Assembly: GCF_025024155.1 (NCBI RefSeq)
Contig: NW_026251847.1
Location: 1 to 52,676, forward strand
DNA length: 52,676 nt
Source: Gamsiella multidivaricata
Taxonomy: Eukaryota > Mortierellomycota > Mortierellomycetes > Mortierellales > Mortierellaceae
Direction: 5' to 3'
Below the pieces are notes generated by a model. The model was not told where the DNA came from. It saw nothing but the letters and a program-made list of their open reading frames with translations, and did no database searches. Both the position numbers and the translations under genes were made by a program. Below are positions 34,077 through 45,314 of this stretch, one piece after another (the stretch's first letter is position 1; every line of letters starts with the position of its first letter).

Positions 34077-35293
34077 ATGAACTCCCTGTCTAACTTCCAG
34101 TTCGCACGCGTTTTGAATGAGGATCCCGTTCTCAAGACCATTGCGATCCTCGGCAGCCTCCCTTCGCCAACTGATCCCGCCACAATTCAGCCTGCGATCC
34201 TCCTCATAGAGAAGACCCACTTTGCAGCCCAGTCCTCTGAGAGCGACATCACCCGCCGCATCACAGAACTACTGTCGACTGGCAGCAATGACATCTACTT
34301 TTGGTCGAATGCCATCCTCTCGGCGAATGCAAGCGATCCTGACCTGAAAATGACAGTCATTTACCCCGCAACAGAAGCCGTAAGGACCTAATGTGCTTGT
34401 ACTGCTGCTCTTTGAGCCGTTCCATGAACTTACCCTGTTTGCACTAAGGGCCAATTTGCTGGTGACCAATCATATTAACCTAATTGACTCTGCTTCTTGC
34501 GTAAAGCATGTCTCCAAGTACTCGCGCCAAGAGCGGAAGATGATCACCGAGACCGCAGAGGTTTATCAAAAGTCGGTCCTGCCTTGGATCGAGGCACAAC
34601 CTGCGAGTAGGATCCAATGGGTCTATAACATCCTTAGGGGCCTCAAAGAAACCGATAATGTCTTCTTCCGGGACAATGACCCTGACAAAGGTTTCGTTGT
34701 TTTGCCAGACAGGTAAGAAACTATCGCACATACTTAGTTTGCGCATGTGAATGCGCTCGTTAACGCGCCCGTTAACGCGTCTTGATGTATCGCGCGTAAC
34801 GTGTAGCAAATGGGACAGGCGCACTATGTCCTCACTTTACCTCTTGGCGATCTCTCAACGAGGCGACATCCGCTCCTTGCGCGATCTCAAGACCGTGCAT
34901 CTGCCCATGCTCAAGAACATCCGTGACAAGGTGCTTGATATGGTCCCGCAAATGTTCCCAGATGTGGCCCATGATGAGGTGCGCTTGTTTGTGCACTACC
35001 ATCCAAGCTACTGTAAGTACTAGTTTTTTACCACGCACTGAAAAAGACACGTTTATGGTTTTAATAATTGCTATAAATTGTAAATACCTGTAGACCATTT
35101 CCATGTCCATATCACGTATGTGACAGCCCATGTTCCCGGAAGCACCGTTGGCCAGTCGCACTTGCTCGACACTATCATCGATAATATCGAAAACATTGAC
35201 CCGGAGTACTACAGCAAGGCATCTTTACGCTTTGCCGTGGGTATCAATCATCCCGTCTATGCCTTGATTACCAGTTCAAACATGGCCAAGTAG
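34077..35293 (+). CDS. DCS1: Scavenger mRNA-decapping enzyme DcpS/Dcs1
   Basis: Four exons: 34077-34379, 34507-34712, 34807-35012 and 35094-35293; 304 residues, close to the usual family length. Conserved stretches are YPATEAHVSKYSRQE, RIQWVYNILRGL, GFVVLPDSKWDRRTMSSLYL, the LRDLKTVHLPMLKNI helix and VHYHPSYYHFHVHITYVTA. The last carries the histidine triad (H240, H242, H244; H242 is the expected nucleophile), split by intron 3 inside the preceding Tyr codon. The enzyme hydrolyses m7GpppN left after 3'-5' mRNA decay, releasing m7GMP; the yeast proteins are Dcs1/Dcs2. The ATG lies in a good context (GTCACCATGA). The N-terminal NFQFARVLNEDPVLKTIAIL matches the swapped N-terminal domain of DcpS. 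Catalytic residues appear intact. Confidence 0.93.
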
Positions 35294-35594
35294 ATGGTAC
35301 TCTCGATAATTAGAGGGTGTCTCTCTCCTCTCTGTTTGTTTTTAATATATATTACAGAAGAACCATGCCCCACATATATGACCCTATCTGTGTTTGGTCC
35401 TTTTTTGGCCCATAAACATTATCCGTGAACTTTTGCCGCGACATGAAAGAGGCGAACACTTCAGCCCAAAGAACCCAAAATAATCTTCTCTTGATTCTGA
35501 ATTGGGGGCTCTGAGTATGGTCTGGCCTTTGGCTGTTTCCATTACTCGCCTTCTGACCAGTAAACGACCCGTTGAAGGACGCGGTCCAAACCAG

Positions 35595-35626
<32 letters not shown>

Positions 35627-36402
35627 TGCCTCAGTGCACTTCGCGTCGATACGAAATACAGCGTCTCATGAGTGGTTTCAGGGTCCTTTATTGTTCCGGT
35701 TGGCTGCGAAACCCTGCCCGTAATGCCCTGTGCACGTTCACGGCATTGCCGATGACCCTCTCAAGGAGAATATGCTTCATGAAGTAAGCTGTCCCGAAAC
35801 ATCCGCTGATTTGGGGTCGGATTATCAATATTCAGAGCACCGCTTTTTTTATTTCCGGCCATCGTACATTTATTTACCACGGCATAAATCATATCCGCAC
35901 TGCTCTACTCAGCTCAGCGTTTTTATAATAGGCAGTCTGCCTAGTACCTGAGCTGTTGATATAAATACGGATGAATGCCCTTTCTTCGTCCCATTTACGT
36001 CCCCCGCCCCTAAACTAGAAGATCTTTTCCCTCTCTGCTGTCTAGTCTGCCCATTGGAACGAAATAGATCATCATCTTCGCCCATTTTGGGTCTTTTTTT
36101 GTTCGCCTCTATAAACGTTTCGAGTTTTCTAAAGAAAAACACCCTTTCAGTGCTGGAACCTGCCCTTTTTGACACACCTTCTCAGCCAAGAAACATTAAG
36201 GTGAGGACATGGTCCCATCTCCCTTCGTTGCTTCTTCTCCTCCCTCTTTCCTCACCTCACCTCCCTTCATCTTTATTCCCACAGCCCCACATTTTCTTTC
36301 ATTTCTTTATCGAGTCAACGATTATTATTATTTTTGCCACCAACCCAGGCCTTCGTGAAAAATCAGCACAAGGGAGCGGCCATCAGTCCATAGTAGCCGT
36401 CC
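35294..36402. other. intergenic region with 28-nt poly(A) tract
   Basis: A 28-A run occupies 35595-35622. Just after it, a plus-strand frame reads about 60 residues (35623-35780) through a single TAA and ends at a GTAAGC donor-like site, which may be a gene remnant. 36200-36330 is CT-rich leader sequence for the downstream gene. No gene called. Confidence 0.4.
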
Positions 36403-38440
36403 ATGCATCCTTCAGGAACACGAAGCCTCACGCCGACAATAGCCCCTTCTGCGTCAATACGCGCACATCTTCAGCAACCAACACGAAAACAACAATACAA
36501 AGATGGAGTTCGTCCACGCCCACGTCCTCCTCGATTTCTGACTGTGGCGTCAAAGTCGACGGTGCTCAATCTATTCCTATTGCATCTCTGCATCCTTCTC
36601 TGTACAACCTCATCCATCACAAGAACTCCAACCGCCGCGGCCTATCCCCTCGTCAGTCTGTCGCTCTCCACCTTAGGAGTAGGCGGCTCAGGCCGGCTCA
36701 TGAACGATACTATCAGTTCAGTGGACGAAAGCAACATACCCCTGATTCTCGATGTCGGTCAACGCACCGTTGTCAGTTCTCAGAACGCGGTCTTAGGCAC
36801 GCTACTGATCCTCACCGGTCTGGTGCAGGTATTCTTTGGGTTCAAGATCATTCGAGTGACTTTGCTCTGGACAGGATTTCTTTCTTGGGGTAAGAGAAAA
36901 AAAATTGGAATAGCTGTTTGGTGCTCTTGCTCACCAAGACTATAATTACGGTGCAATACTATCTTTGGACAAATGTAACGGAGCACTTTCGTCTTTATTG
37001 ATGCATCCTTGGTTCTTGTATAAAAAATAAATAGCTGTCGTGGTCATGCTTCTAATGACAACCCTCCAATGGGAGCTAGCCTGGGGTCTCTTCAAACCAG
37101 CACACTATGTTTTTTGGATGTGGCTTCTCGCCGGGTTTCTCGGGGCGATCCTCTCCTTTCGTTTCTGGGATCTTGGCGTAGCATTTTCGGGCGGCTTTGG
37201 AGGATTCGCGGTTGCGATGGGAATCATTGCCGCCAGCAACTATTCCATGGCCAACACCGGACGCTATGCTCTCCTTGCGGTCTTCATCATCCTTGGAGCA
37301 GCGATTGCGACCGTTTATGAGCGGTTTTCGATCATTGCAGGGACGAGTTTTGGCGGCGCGTTCCTGTTCATGTACGGCGTGGATGAGTTTGTCCAGGTCG
37401 GATACCGAGAAATGATTGTAATCTTCAACTTTTCAGGAAAAGCTTTGACCTACCATCCCAACAAGAAAGTGTATACGATGATTGGGTGTTCGTTGGTCCT
37501 GGCTTGTATGGGCATCGCATGGGAATTTTGGCATCATGCGAAACCACTTTGGGTGAGTCGCAAGGCGTTGTTCAGGATCTATGGACGACCGTTCGGGAAG
37601 AGACCCCATGCATTGATCGGGCAAAGACTCTCGCATAGAGTGCGTCGCGTGACATGGATTAATTACCTGGCCAGCTGCATGTGCCTTCGGAGGAAAACTG
37701 CGGAGGAGATGCTGTATGAATTCGGGGAGGAAGATACTGTTGATGATGACGGCTTTGTCGTGGTTGGAATGAACCACAGCCGACCCACGCTAGCTCCACT
37801 ATCAGCAGGAGGGCAGCAACAGGTCAACGATGTCGAGAAGCAGTCGTCAGGAGGATCGGATACAATGGTTCCCAGTGACAGTGGAATATCATCCAAACCT
37901 GCGTCAAGCCATGAAGAGGACCTGGAGGATCAGAGTTCAGGTGTCATATCGTTATCAACACTGGCACCCACTGAGATTGTTATCGAGAAGTCTGCTTACC
38001 AGGATAGAGGTAATGGCGAAACATTACATGTTAAAACACATACCCAAAAGACGGCTCTCCAGACCAGCGATGGAGGGACCATATCGGAGTTGAAAACTAC
38101 ATCAGATTATTCAGAGACAAGGACGGAGCATGGAAGTACTCTCCAGGATCAACGCCACCATGCAGCGACAACTACAAGGACGACAACTACAACCGTATCT
38201 CAATCTCTGTTCACTTCACAATCTGACACACAACACCACGAGCCATCGTCAGTGTCTGCACCATCCGCGCCATCCGCACCATCTGCGCCATCCGCGTCAA
38301 CTGCGCATCCAGCCTTATTCGGTCTGACCAGACCTGTAATGAGTATTGTCACTGAGGGTCATAATCACCACTCTGCAATATCATCCGCGGCTACTTCTGC
38401 AAGCTACGCGACTTGTCATGAGGAAGACATTTCCTCTTGA
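36403..38440 (+). CDS. DUF4203 / TM7SF3-TMEM198-like multi-span membrane protein
   Basis: Two exons: 36403-36889 (donor GTAAGA) and 37035-38440, 630 residues. A hydrophobic segment (VLNLFLLHLCILLCTTSS, about residues 52-70) may be a signal peptide or anchor. It is followed by about seven spans: GTLLILTGLVQVFFGFKIIR, VTLLWTGFLSWAVVVMLLM, FWMWLLAGFLGAILSF, GVAFSGGFGGFAVAMGIIAA, YALLAVFIILGAAIATVY, IIAGTSFGGAFLFMYGVDEF and IGCSLVLACMGIAWEFW. This Gly-rich seven-span arrangement fits the DUF4203 family, whose biochemical role is not established. The C-terminal ~230 residues are a hydrophilic Ser/Thr-rich tail with four APSAPS-type repeats (about 38256-38295). The start is the first ATG whose frame reaches the first span. 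Confidence 0.72.
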
Positions 38441-38700
38441 TTCGAATTCTGGATCAAATAAACCAGTCGTTTCATTCCTATTTAGAGCAAAATAATTAGA
38501 CACGCACAATGTATATAAACTAGCGCCTTTTAAGGCGTACCAACCATCGTTTTTTTAGTTGTTTCTGCATGAATAGAGTAGTACGAGACTGGCGCGTGCA
38601 GAAAAATTCGACATAGAAGTTCAAGTTTGGGGTTTGTGTACTGACTGACGCGCATTTTGGTGTCAGTGACTCTTAGTGCGAATTGTGCGCGCGGTTGTAC
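38441..38700. other. spacer
   Basis: AT-rich 3' flank of the membrane-protein gene; nothing coding seen. Confidence 0.4.
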
Positions 38701-39357
38701 TTATTCAACGAAGGAGGGAATATCCCAAGTAGATCGGGGGTTTTTGAACGTCCATTCTTTGAACTTGAGCTGCCGGAGAAAGTCGAGCCCCTGGACGACC
38801 ACCCAGTTTTCGAAGCATAAAGTACAATGACAGGGATCATTATATTACACCATCTTGGTGAACTCTACGGGAGAGGAAGGCGGTACGTTCGGTTCAGAAC
38901 TGGCAACGACAACAAAAAGTACCTGAGGAAGCAAGAAGAGGAGCATGAGCAGAGGCGGCATTCGTGCTTGGACTTACCGCGGGTCGAACGATAGTAAACA
39001 GCCGTATCCTTTTCTGAGGGCAGCAACTGTTACCTCCATTTGACAGCATATCCATGAAAGAGGCTATACCCTGCGTAAGTTTCTGTAAAGTGCTTTCAAA
39101 TCTACAAACGTAGACATTAGACGTCATGTTGGGTTGTTTTACTTAAACATAGTCCTTCTGTCATTCTCCAGTGCTGGTACCAGAAATTTTGGAGTACTTG
39201 TAACGGTAGAGCGTTCACCGAGGCCGCTACGTAAGTAGTCATCAGGCGATCGAAGACAGAACTCAGGAGACTCACAGAGGTTCCGACTTTATGGCATTCA
39301 GCCAACAGTATTTCTCGCCAGAGAATCGACAACTTTCCACTGGAGTATACATTAATT
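38701..39357 (-). pseudogene. Eroded spliced gene, family not recognised
   Basis: Three minus-strand exon-like segments have good splice sites and compatible phases: 39357-39143 (acceptor TTCTAG, donor GTAAAA), 39101-38978 (acceptor TTTGTAG, donor GTAAGT) and 38922-38701 (acceptor CTCAG). The downstream part reads smoothly, with segments such as ERSTVTSTPKFLVPALEN, FESTLQKLTQGIASFMDML, KRIRLFTIVRPAVLFVVVA and ENWVVVQGLDFLRQLKFKEW. The last exon contains an in-frame TAA (38845-38847) and continues in the same frame for 48 more codons. The first segment has at least one frameshift and a TGA near 39285-39270. The 5' part is missing, and a Tc1-like remnant lies immediately upstream. I do not recognise the family. 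Confidence 0.55.
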
Positions 39358-39429
39358 CTAGAAAATGAGTAAATGCTTTTTTGACTATGATAATTGTATT
39401 TTTCTTTCGTAGTTTATTGTCATACTAAT

Positions 39430-40320
39430 TTCATGTGCTCTCCATCGGCTTGCTTTAGGGCCTGGGTCCGTTGCGATTAAGAATTGACGCCCGGGAGCAG
39501 GAATTTTGTTCATCTCAACCTGCACCATCCCCACAGCTCAAGTATTCCTACAGGGGAGCTAGGACATTTGGCCAGCTCTCTCGTCAGGTGGTCCTAAAAC
39601 TGCTCTAATGGGTTCATGTCAGGAGCGCTGAGGAGCCAGAAGAGCTAATGTTATTTATTGTTGTGAATAATCTCTTGGCTGCTCTTGAGGTATACTTGCA
39701 TTCGTTGTCTTGCTGGAAAATCATATCCTTTGGCCGGATCCCGCACTACTCCTGTATCATGCGAGCACGCTCAAGATCCATTCATAATCGTCCGTTGCCT
39801 TTCCACAAACCAGGGTGTTGGCGCCTATAAGTAATTTTCAGTTGGCATCCACGACAACAAACGTGCTGAAAATCACGTCGAATCTTTCGCTTGGGTGGTA
39901 TTGTCGTTTAGAACGACATCGCTACAACAAAGGTACAGTTCTGTATGGGTTTCACCCAGAACAGACGACGTAGTGCTTTCGATCTCGAATCTTGATTCAA
40001 TTCACGACCCGCCCCTCATCCTCTTTTCCTTCAATGCTTTAGCATGTCTTTAGGGTATCCAGATGCAATGCAGGCCTCTACCTTGAATTTGAAATACAGG
40101 AGATGACCTGGATAATTGATGCGGAGCATACGAGGGCTCTTTTCCTACCTGACGCCAGCCAGAGCGCACTTCTTGGTGGCGGCCATTGTCTCCGAGCCAA
40201 CGCCAGTGACTCTCTGTTGAAAATCGCAATGTCCTTCAGTAGCTCATGGCTGTGGTCCTCCAGGGTTGATGTCAGGGTAATCTCCCACTTCGGGGAGATG
40301 CTCAAACGTTAATCCGGCAG
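39430..40320 (-). mobile_element. Tc1/mariner-like transposase remnant
   Basis: Read on the minus strand, short stretches in shifting frames match the DDE domain of Tc1-type transposases. DNECKYTSRAAKRLF lies near 39710-39670. It is followed by SAPDMNPLEQF near 39635-39600, the counterpart of SPDLNPIEHLW. RELAKCPSSPVGILELWGW then lies near 39585-39520. Upstream, 40305-40078 has DNA-like matches to the middle of such an element. Many stops and frameshifts show it is long dead. Terminal inverted repeats were not found. Confidence 0.6.
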
Positions 40321-42341
40321 AGGTGCTTTATTCGTTTAGAGGTAGAATCCATATGTTTAATTAGATCCTCGCCTTCTTCAGCTGTGCTCTCATTCACAAT
40401 TGCACTCTAGGGTTACTGTATCCATAACAATTGAATGCCTATTTAGCAGTTTGAGCGGGAATTATTTACAAACAATAACCATCAAGAACTACGTTTGTGC
40501 TTCGGGTCATTCTTAAACGTCGTCCACAGCTTGAATCGATTTTGCTGCATCGGAAGAGTCTACTGTGTGTAGTATCGATCTGAACGTTGCGTGAGCGTAC
40601 TGTCGTTAGCCGCGAGCTGAATGCAGAGCGTGTCAGCGAGGCTGATTCCGGTGTTCTTTAGGTGGCCAGAAGCGAACATGGGCTTGAATAGGCAAGCCAT
40701 AATGTCGGACTAGTACTTTGTGAAAGAAGGCGACAATGGATGGTAGAATGAGTACAGTGGTAATAATTCATAACAAAAACATCAAGCGTGTGAAACGATA
40801 GGAACTAGCACATTGATGGACTGACAGGTAAAAAGTGTTTATTAGCTGTTCTCTAAATGATGGTAGACGCGCGTTGAAGGCTGTCCGACGCGTAAAGATC
40901 GAAGTAATGGCACTGCAAGTGCTGCAGCTACACCGGGTCGACAAGTATCAAAATCTTTCATATTACATTACTCTACATCGGGTGACAAAATCGAGTACCA
41001 ATCGACAAATATGATCCGGCCGACTATTTTTTTTTTCTCCGTCATTCGGAACGAGACGACGGCGCAATGATACCACGGATGCAGCAAGCGGCGCATTTAC
41101 CGAGGTGAATAACAATGTGGCAAGACCCCCAAGCGAAGCGTACCATGGTACTTTATTTTTCAGCTAAGCGCCAGTCGAATTAAAAGAAAGGGGCGTACAC
41201 TTTCTTTGCTAACAAAAAGAGAAAAAGGACCCGCGTGAAGATTGCAAAGAAGAAAGACATGCATGCAAACAAATGGAAGTGCAGCTTTGGACATGCAGCA
41301 TGTCTTATTCAAACATGTATCGGGAACCATATAAGAACCAGGTCTGTATTCAGAATTCAGGCCAGAAAAAGAGACGAATAACCTCGTGAGGGCACTTGCA
41401 AGCACACTTCGCGGTCATGTTCACTCTTAGCCATCGCCTCCTCGACCTTATCCTATCCATGGAGGAAGTTTGAAGCGAAAAAGGTTATTTTTGCCCGTCG
41501 CTATTCTACACCACCCCTCATCTGTCCCTGCTGCATCCTTGCTGCATCCCTGCGCATTGCTAGTTTGTTTTCTGGACTGATTTGGTTAAGCCTTGTTGTT
41601 TATTTTGCGTGCATGTTTGTTTGCGTTTGCCTGTTTTGCTCGTTTGTTTGAAAACTTTCCATTGGCGTCCCCGGCGTTTGGACAGGAGAATTGCGCTTTA
41701 GGACAACAGAGTGGGGATGCAAAAAAAAAAAAAACGTTCAGCTCATAAAACCCAAATGGACGTGACCCATGCATTGCATGCGTGTAGACTTTGCTGGAGG
41801 AGCAAAATTTAATCGTTGTTAAGCATTGGGAGTACAAAGACTAGGACACCGAACCTTTTTTTTTCGAAAGGCCATGATGGACCATTGATAGATTATTGTA
41901 AAAAGATGGCATGAAAGCAATGTCGCTGCGTCGAGGAATCAGTCCTTTTGCTTCTTGACCAAGGTCTTCTTTCTTAAAGTGACCCGCGAGTGTGAGTGAA
42001 GGTCATCTTTTTGCTCATCTCCTTTTTCTTCTTTCTTCTTTCCCCTTCTTTCTTCTCATTTTTCATCTCCAACGCAAGCTTCCTGTCCCTAATACCCAGG
42101 TAAATTATCGCGCTTTGTGACCCCACGTTCTGCATCCTGCTCAATACCCTGGCTCCTGTAGCACCACCAATGGATGATCATTACATGCTCCCTGTTGCAA
42201 ACAACCTATATAAACATGCTCCCGCCTCACTTTTTTTTTTTTTGACAACATCCTTCTTTGGATTCACATTTCACTTCTCAACATCACCCACTACAGCTCA
42301 AATCCTTTTATCATTGAAGCCAGAACAAAAGACAGATCACC
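40321..42341. other. gene-poor region
   Basis: No gene recognised. It contains poly(A/T) runs (41030, 41720) and a strongly CT-rich segment at about 42005-42065 upstream of the next gene, probably its promoter or leader. Confidence 0.4.
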
Positions 42342-43320
42342 ATGGCCCCAGTTCGATTTGGATACCTTTCACGTAAGTCAAGCAACAAGTAACCTGTATC
42401 AATATTCGAGTCCAACAAGTAAAACATACGCTCACTCTTCTACGACGCTCGCTCTACAACAGGTGAATATGCCGACAGGCACATGGGTGCCTTCCGTGTT
42501 AGCAAACCTCCTCAGCTGGAACGCGTCTCACTGGCACCCCATCAAGGCAATCACTGCTTCGCCCTAATTGGCAAACGCGCCGATATCATGAAATGGTTGT
42601 CAGAAGAACACCCGGACATGCTTCTTGAAGTCACCGAGACCCTGTCCTGGAAAAAGGATACCACGTATTCTGGTGTCATCAAAGTCACTGTCCAGTCCGT
42701 TCATGTTGGCCTCCGATTCTTCTACCTCATGTATGCAAATGCTCCTGAAGGACAAAAATCGCCCCGCTGTCGGCGCATCGTGAATAGGAGAATGATGCGA
42801 AATATACTGAATGGGCTTAAACATTACTTTTCTAAAATGCTTATACAGGTTCGGTAAGAAATTGACAAGCAAATTGCTAGTCGAGTTCTCCCCGTGGGAT
42901 GGCAAATCTAAGCCAGGCGAGCCCATGCCCTTGGACAGAGACGACATTGACGATATCCCCCTGAGCGGCGAATCGATTCTGATCAGGTCCAATTCAACCA
43001 TGACTCAAGGTAATGTTTCATCTCTCGGCATTGCTAAATAATCTCTCCTTCCGATATGCGTTTAACATGGTTATTGTGCACAATTGTTAGTCGCCGAGAA
43101 ACTGCGTACGAAGCGCAAGGTCATGGACGAGGCTGGTGGTGTCAAAGTCATGGGTCTCCGCTTAGAGCGCGCCTCGACATTTTCGTCCGTCCACCGAACA
43201 AAGTCTCAACACAGCGTTCCAGACAGTCCCACAGCCGAAGACAAGGGATCCAAGAACAGGAGGTTCTCGTCTTTTTCGTTTTCGAAACGCTTCAGTGGCG
43301 CCAACGCTGCTGCCGCGTAA
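42342..43320 (+). CDS. Unrecognised four-exon protein
   Basis: Four exons with clean GT-AG sites and matching phases: 42342-42372, 42463-42730, 42849-43009 and 43091-43320; 229 residues. The first exon codes for only ten residues (MAPVRFGYLS). The middle part has alternating hydrophobic strands (LAPHQGNHCFALIGKRADIM, YSGVIKVTVQSVHVGLRFFY, KKLTSKLLVEFSPWDG), suggesting a compact beta-rich domain. It is followed by an acidic linker (DRDDIDDIPLSGES) and a basic, Ser/Phe-rich C-terminus (RRFSSFSFSKRFSG). No signal peptide or membrane span is seen. I cannot name the family. The consistent splicing and the unbroken frame argue for a real gene. Confidence 0.7.
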
Positions 43321-43540
43321 ATGTGTCACATATGGCCTCGCACAGGGACCCAAATCCCTTCATCACAGAACCCGCCATGCATGAATGCATAAGCAAATGG
43401 TATATTTACCAACCACATGATAATACCATACATAGTCTACACCCCCTAATAGTGCTTGTTGCTCATCCCATTGATGGTCAATTGAACCTCAATAAGCATG
43501 TTTTTATTATCCAGCAACGAATTAAATGCAACTTCGTTTT

Positions 43541-45004
43541 CTAAAGCTCCTCAGTGTTAATCAGTACGTTGTCGATGAGACGCGTGGTACCAACATAAAC
43601 AGCGCCCGAGAGAACAGCCGCCTGCGTCTTGCCCAGCTGCTGGAGCTCGCTCAAGGTCTCGACATCAACCAGTGACAAATAATCTAGCCTTACTTCAAAA
43701 GGCAGACCCTTCGCCTTGACATCCTTAGCGACCTGTTCAATTATCGCGAAGGCCGGTTTGAGAATTTCCTCACGCTCATAGGCACCGTGCTCGACAATGT
43801 TCTCCTTGGCGGCAGAAATTGCTCTGTAGAGCAGCGTGGCCACGCTCCTCATTTCCGGGGTCAGATAACGGTTACGCGAGGACATGGCCAAACCATCGGT
43901 CTCGCGACTCGTGGGGACAGCACGCATCTTGATCGGGAGCAATAGGTCACGGATCATGGCACGGAGGACGGCGCACTGCTGGGCATCCTTCTGGCCAAAG
44001 TAGGCGCGGTCGGGCTGGACGATGTTGAAGAGCTTCGTGACGATGGTGGCGACGCCGCGGAAGAAGTGTGGTCGCGGGATACCCTCCATCTGGTGGGAGA
44101 GACCGACGACCTCGACAAAGGCACCACGCTGCTGCGTGCGGTCCAGCGTGATCCCGGCGGGGTACATCTCACTAACCTTCGGAAGCAAGATCGCGGAGCA
44201 GGCCTTGGTGGCGACCAGGGAGGCATAGTCCGTGTCGAAAGTGCGGGGGTATTGGTCCAGGTCCTCGTGGGGCGCGAATTGGGCGGGGTTGACGAAGATG
44301 GAGACAACGACGGCGTCGCATTCTTGCCTGGCGGTCTGTACTGTGTTGTGGAGGGGACAGTAAGTGATAGACCAACCAAAATTGTCAAGGACGTGAGAGA
44401 GTACAAAGACGCGACAAGGAATGCTGAGCTGCCTTACCCAATCCCAAATGTCCGTCGTGCAAGGCACCCATAGTCGGGACAAAGCCGACGGTCTTGTTTT
44501 GACGGGTGATCTCCTTGCGCCATTCGCGAAACGCGGCAATTGTATCAAAGACAGGGATCTCTCCTGGTAGAGAAGTGCAAGATAAGGGACAGAAAGGAAT
44601 GGACATGTTAATGGAGAGTGTTCCATATTTTCGGAATATGTTTTTTTTGTTGTTTTTTTTCGCACGCTTGAATCTTTCGATAGAGACTTGCCTGCAGTGG
44701 TGGCAGTGGTGTCCATGGCAGTGGTGATGCTAGACAGTGTTGCAGTTGAGCTGAAGGAGAGACGTGCACCTAAGGGGTGGGTGATGGATGAAGAGGACAA
44801 CGAGGGTTGGATCAGGATGGCTGACTCTGGGGGATCAATCAAGCGTGCTCGTGTCACGATCAACTGCTGCGCGAGCGGACTGCGAGTGCCTCTGCGGAAA
44901 GAACTAGTGGGGGCGATGAAGGCGTATGAACGAGTGGTAGAGGAGAAGCAGGCTGAGCATGCGCGCTGCGTGAGGGTTGGTCCACGTATTGCTGCAAACA
45001 ACAT
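43541..45004 (-). CDS. PAN6: Pantothenate synthetase (pantoate-beta-alanine ligase)
   Basis: Three exons, minus strand: 45004-44692, 44563-44438 and 44340-43541; 412 residues. It joins pantoate and beta-alanine with ATP to make pantothenate, the precursor of CoA. Visible motifs are the HIGH-type nucleotide-binding loop VPTMGALHDGH (residues ~133-143), VVVSIFVNPAQFAPHEDL, RPHFFRGVATIVTKLFNI, RAYFGQKDAQQCAVL and the KMSKS-equivalent SRETDGLAMSSRN. The family's usual length is about 280-310 residues. Here about 100 extra N-terminal residues are basic and Ser/Thr/Arg-rich, like a mitochondrial presequence, and an internal ATG just before the catalytic domain (MDTTATTAG) could give a cytosolic form. 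Intron 1 starts GCAAGT after CAG, so it looks like a GC-AG intron. The gene is divergent from the Sec1 gene. Confidence 0.93.
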   Translation of the reverse strand: MLFAAIRGPTLTQRACSACFSSTTRSYAFIAPTSSFRRGTRSPLAQQLIVTRARLIDPPESAILIQPSLSSSSITHPLGARLSFSSTATLSSITTAMDTTATTAGKSLSKDSSVRKKTTKKTYSENMEHSPLTCPFLSVPYLALLYQERSLSLIQLPRFANGARRSPVKTRPSALSRLWVPCTTDIWDWVRQLSIPCRVFVLSHVLDNFGWSITYCPLHNTVQTARQECDAVVVSIFVNPAQFAPHEDLDQYPRTFDTDYASLVATKACSAILLPKVSEMYPAGITLDRTQQRGAFVEVVGLSHQMEGIPRPHFFRGVATIVTKLFNIVQPDRAYFGQKDAQQCAVLRAMIRDLLLPIKMRAVPTSRETDGLAMSSRNRYLTPEMRSVATLLYRAISAAKENIVEHGAYEREEILKPAFAIIEQVAKDVKAKGLPFEVRLDYLSLVDVETLSELQQLGKTQAAVLSGAVYVGTTRLIDNVLINTEEL

Positions 45005-45314
45005 TATGAAGTGTGATTTAATGGGTGGAGTTGTAGGTAATGACTAACGGGGTAAGGTGCCAAGTACCTGGATCAGATCAGATCAGGCAGAGATGTGGAA
45101 ATGGGGGGTAGGAAGACAAAGTCCCGCTTGAGTTTTATTGCAAGGACCCTTGAACTGAGCATCATCATCCTTTACTTCCATCACTTTGTCCTCTTTCATC
45201 AAATACCCACCTCACTCACCACTCAACATCTCTTCGTTCATCACTCTCTTTCCATTCTTCTTCACCCCACTCTTCTTTGTCTCCTCTGCACTCCCCCATC
45301 CTCATCTCTCTTCG
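45005..45314. promoter_or_regulatory. divergent promoter, PAN6 / SEC1
   Basis: 310 bp between the two start codons, with a CT/CA-rich leader on the SEC1 side (45190-45310). No specific motif claimed. Confidence 0.5.
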
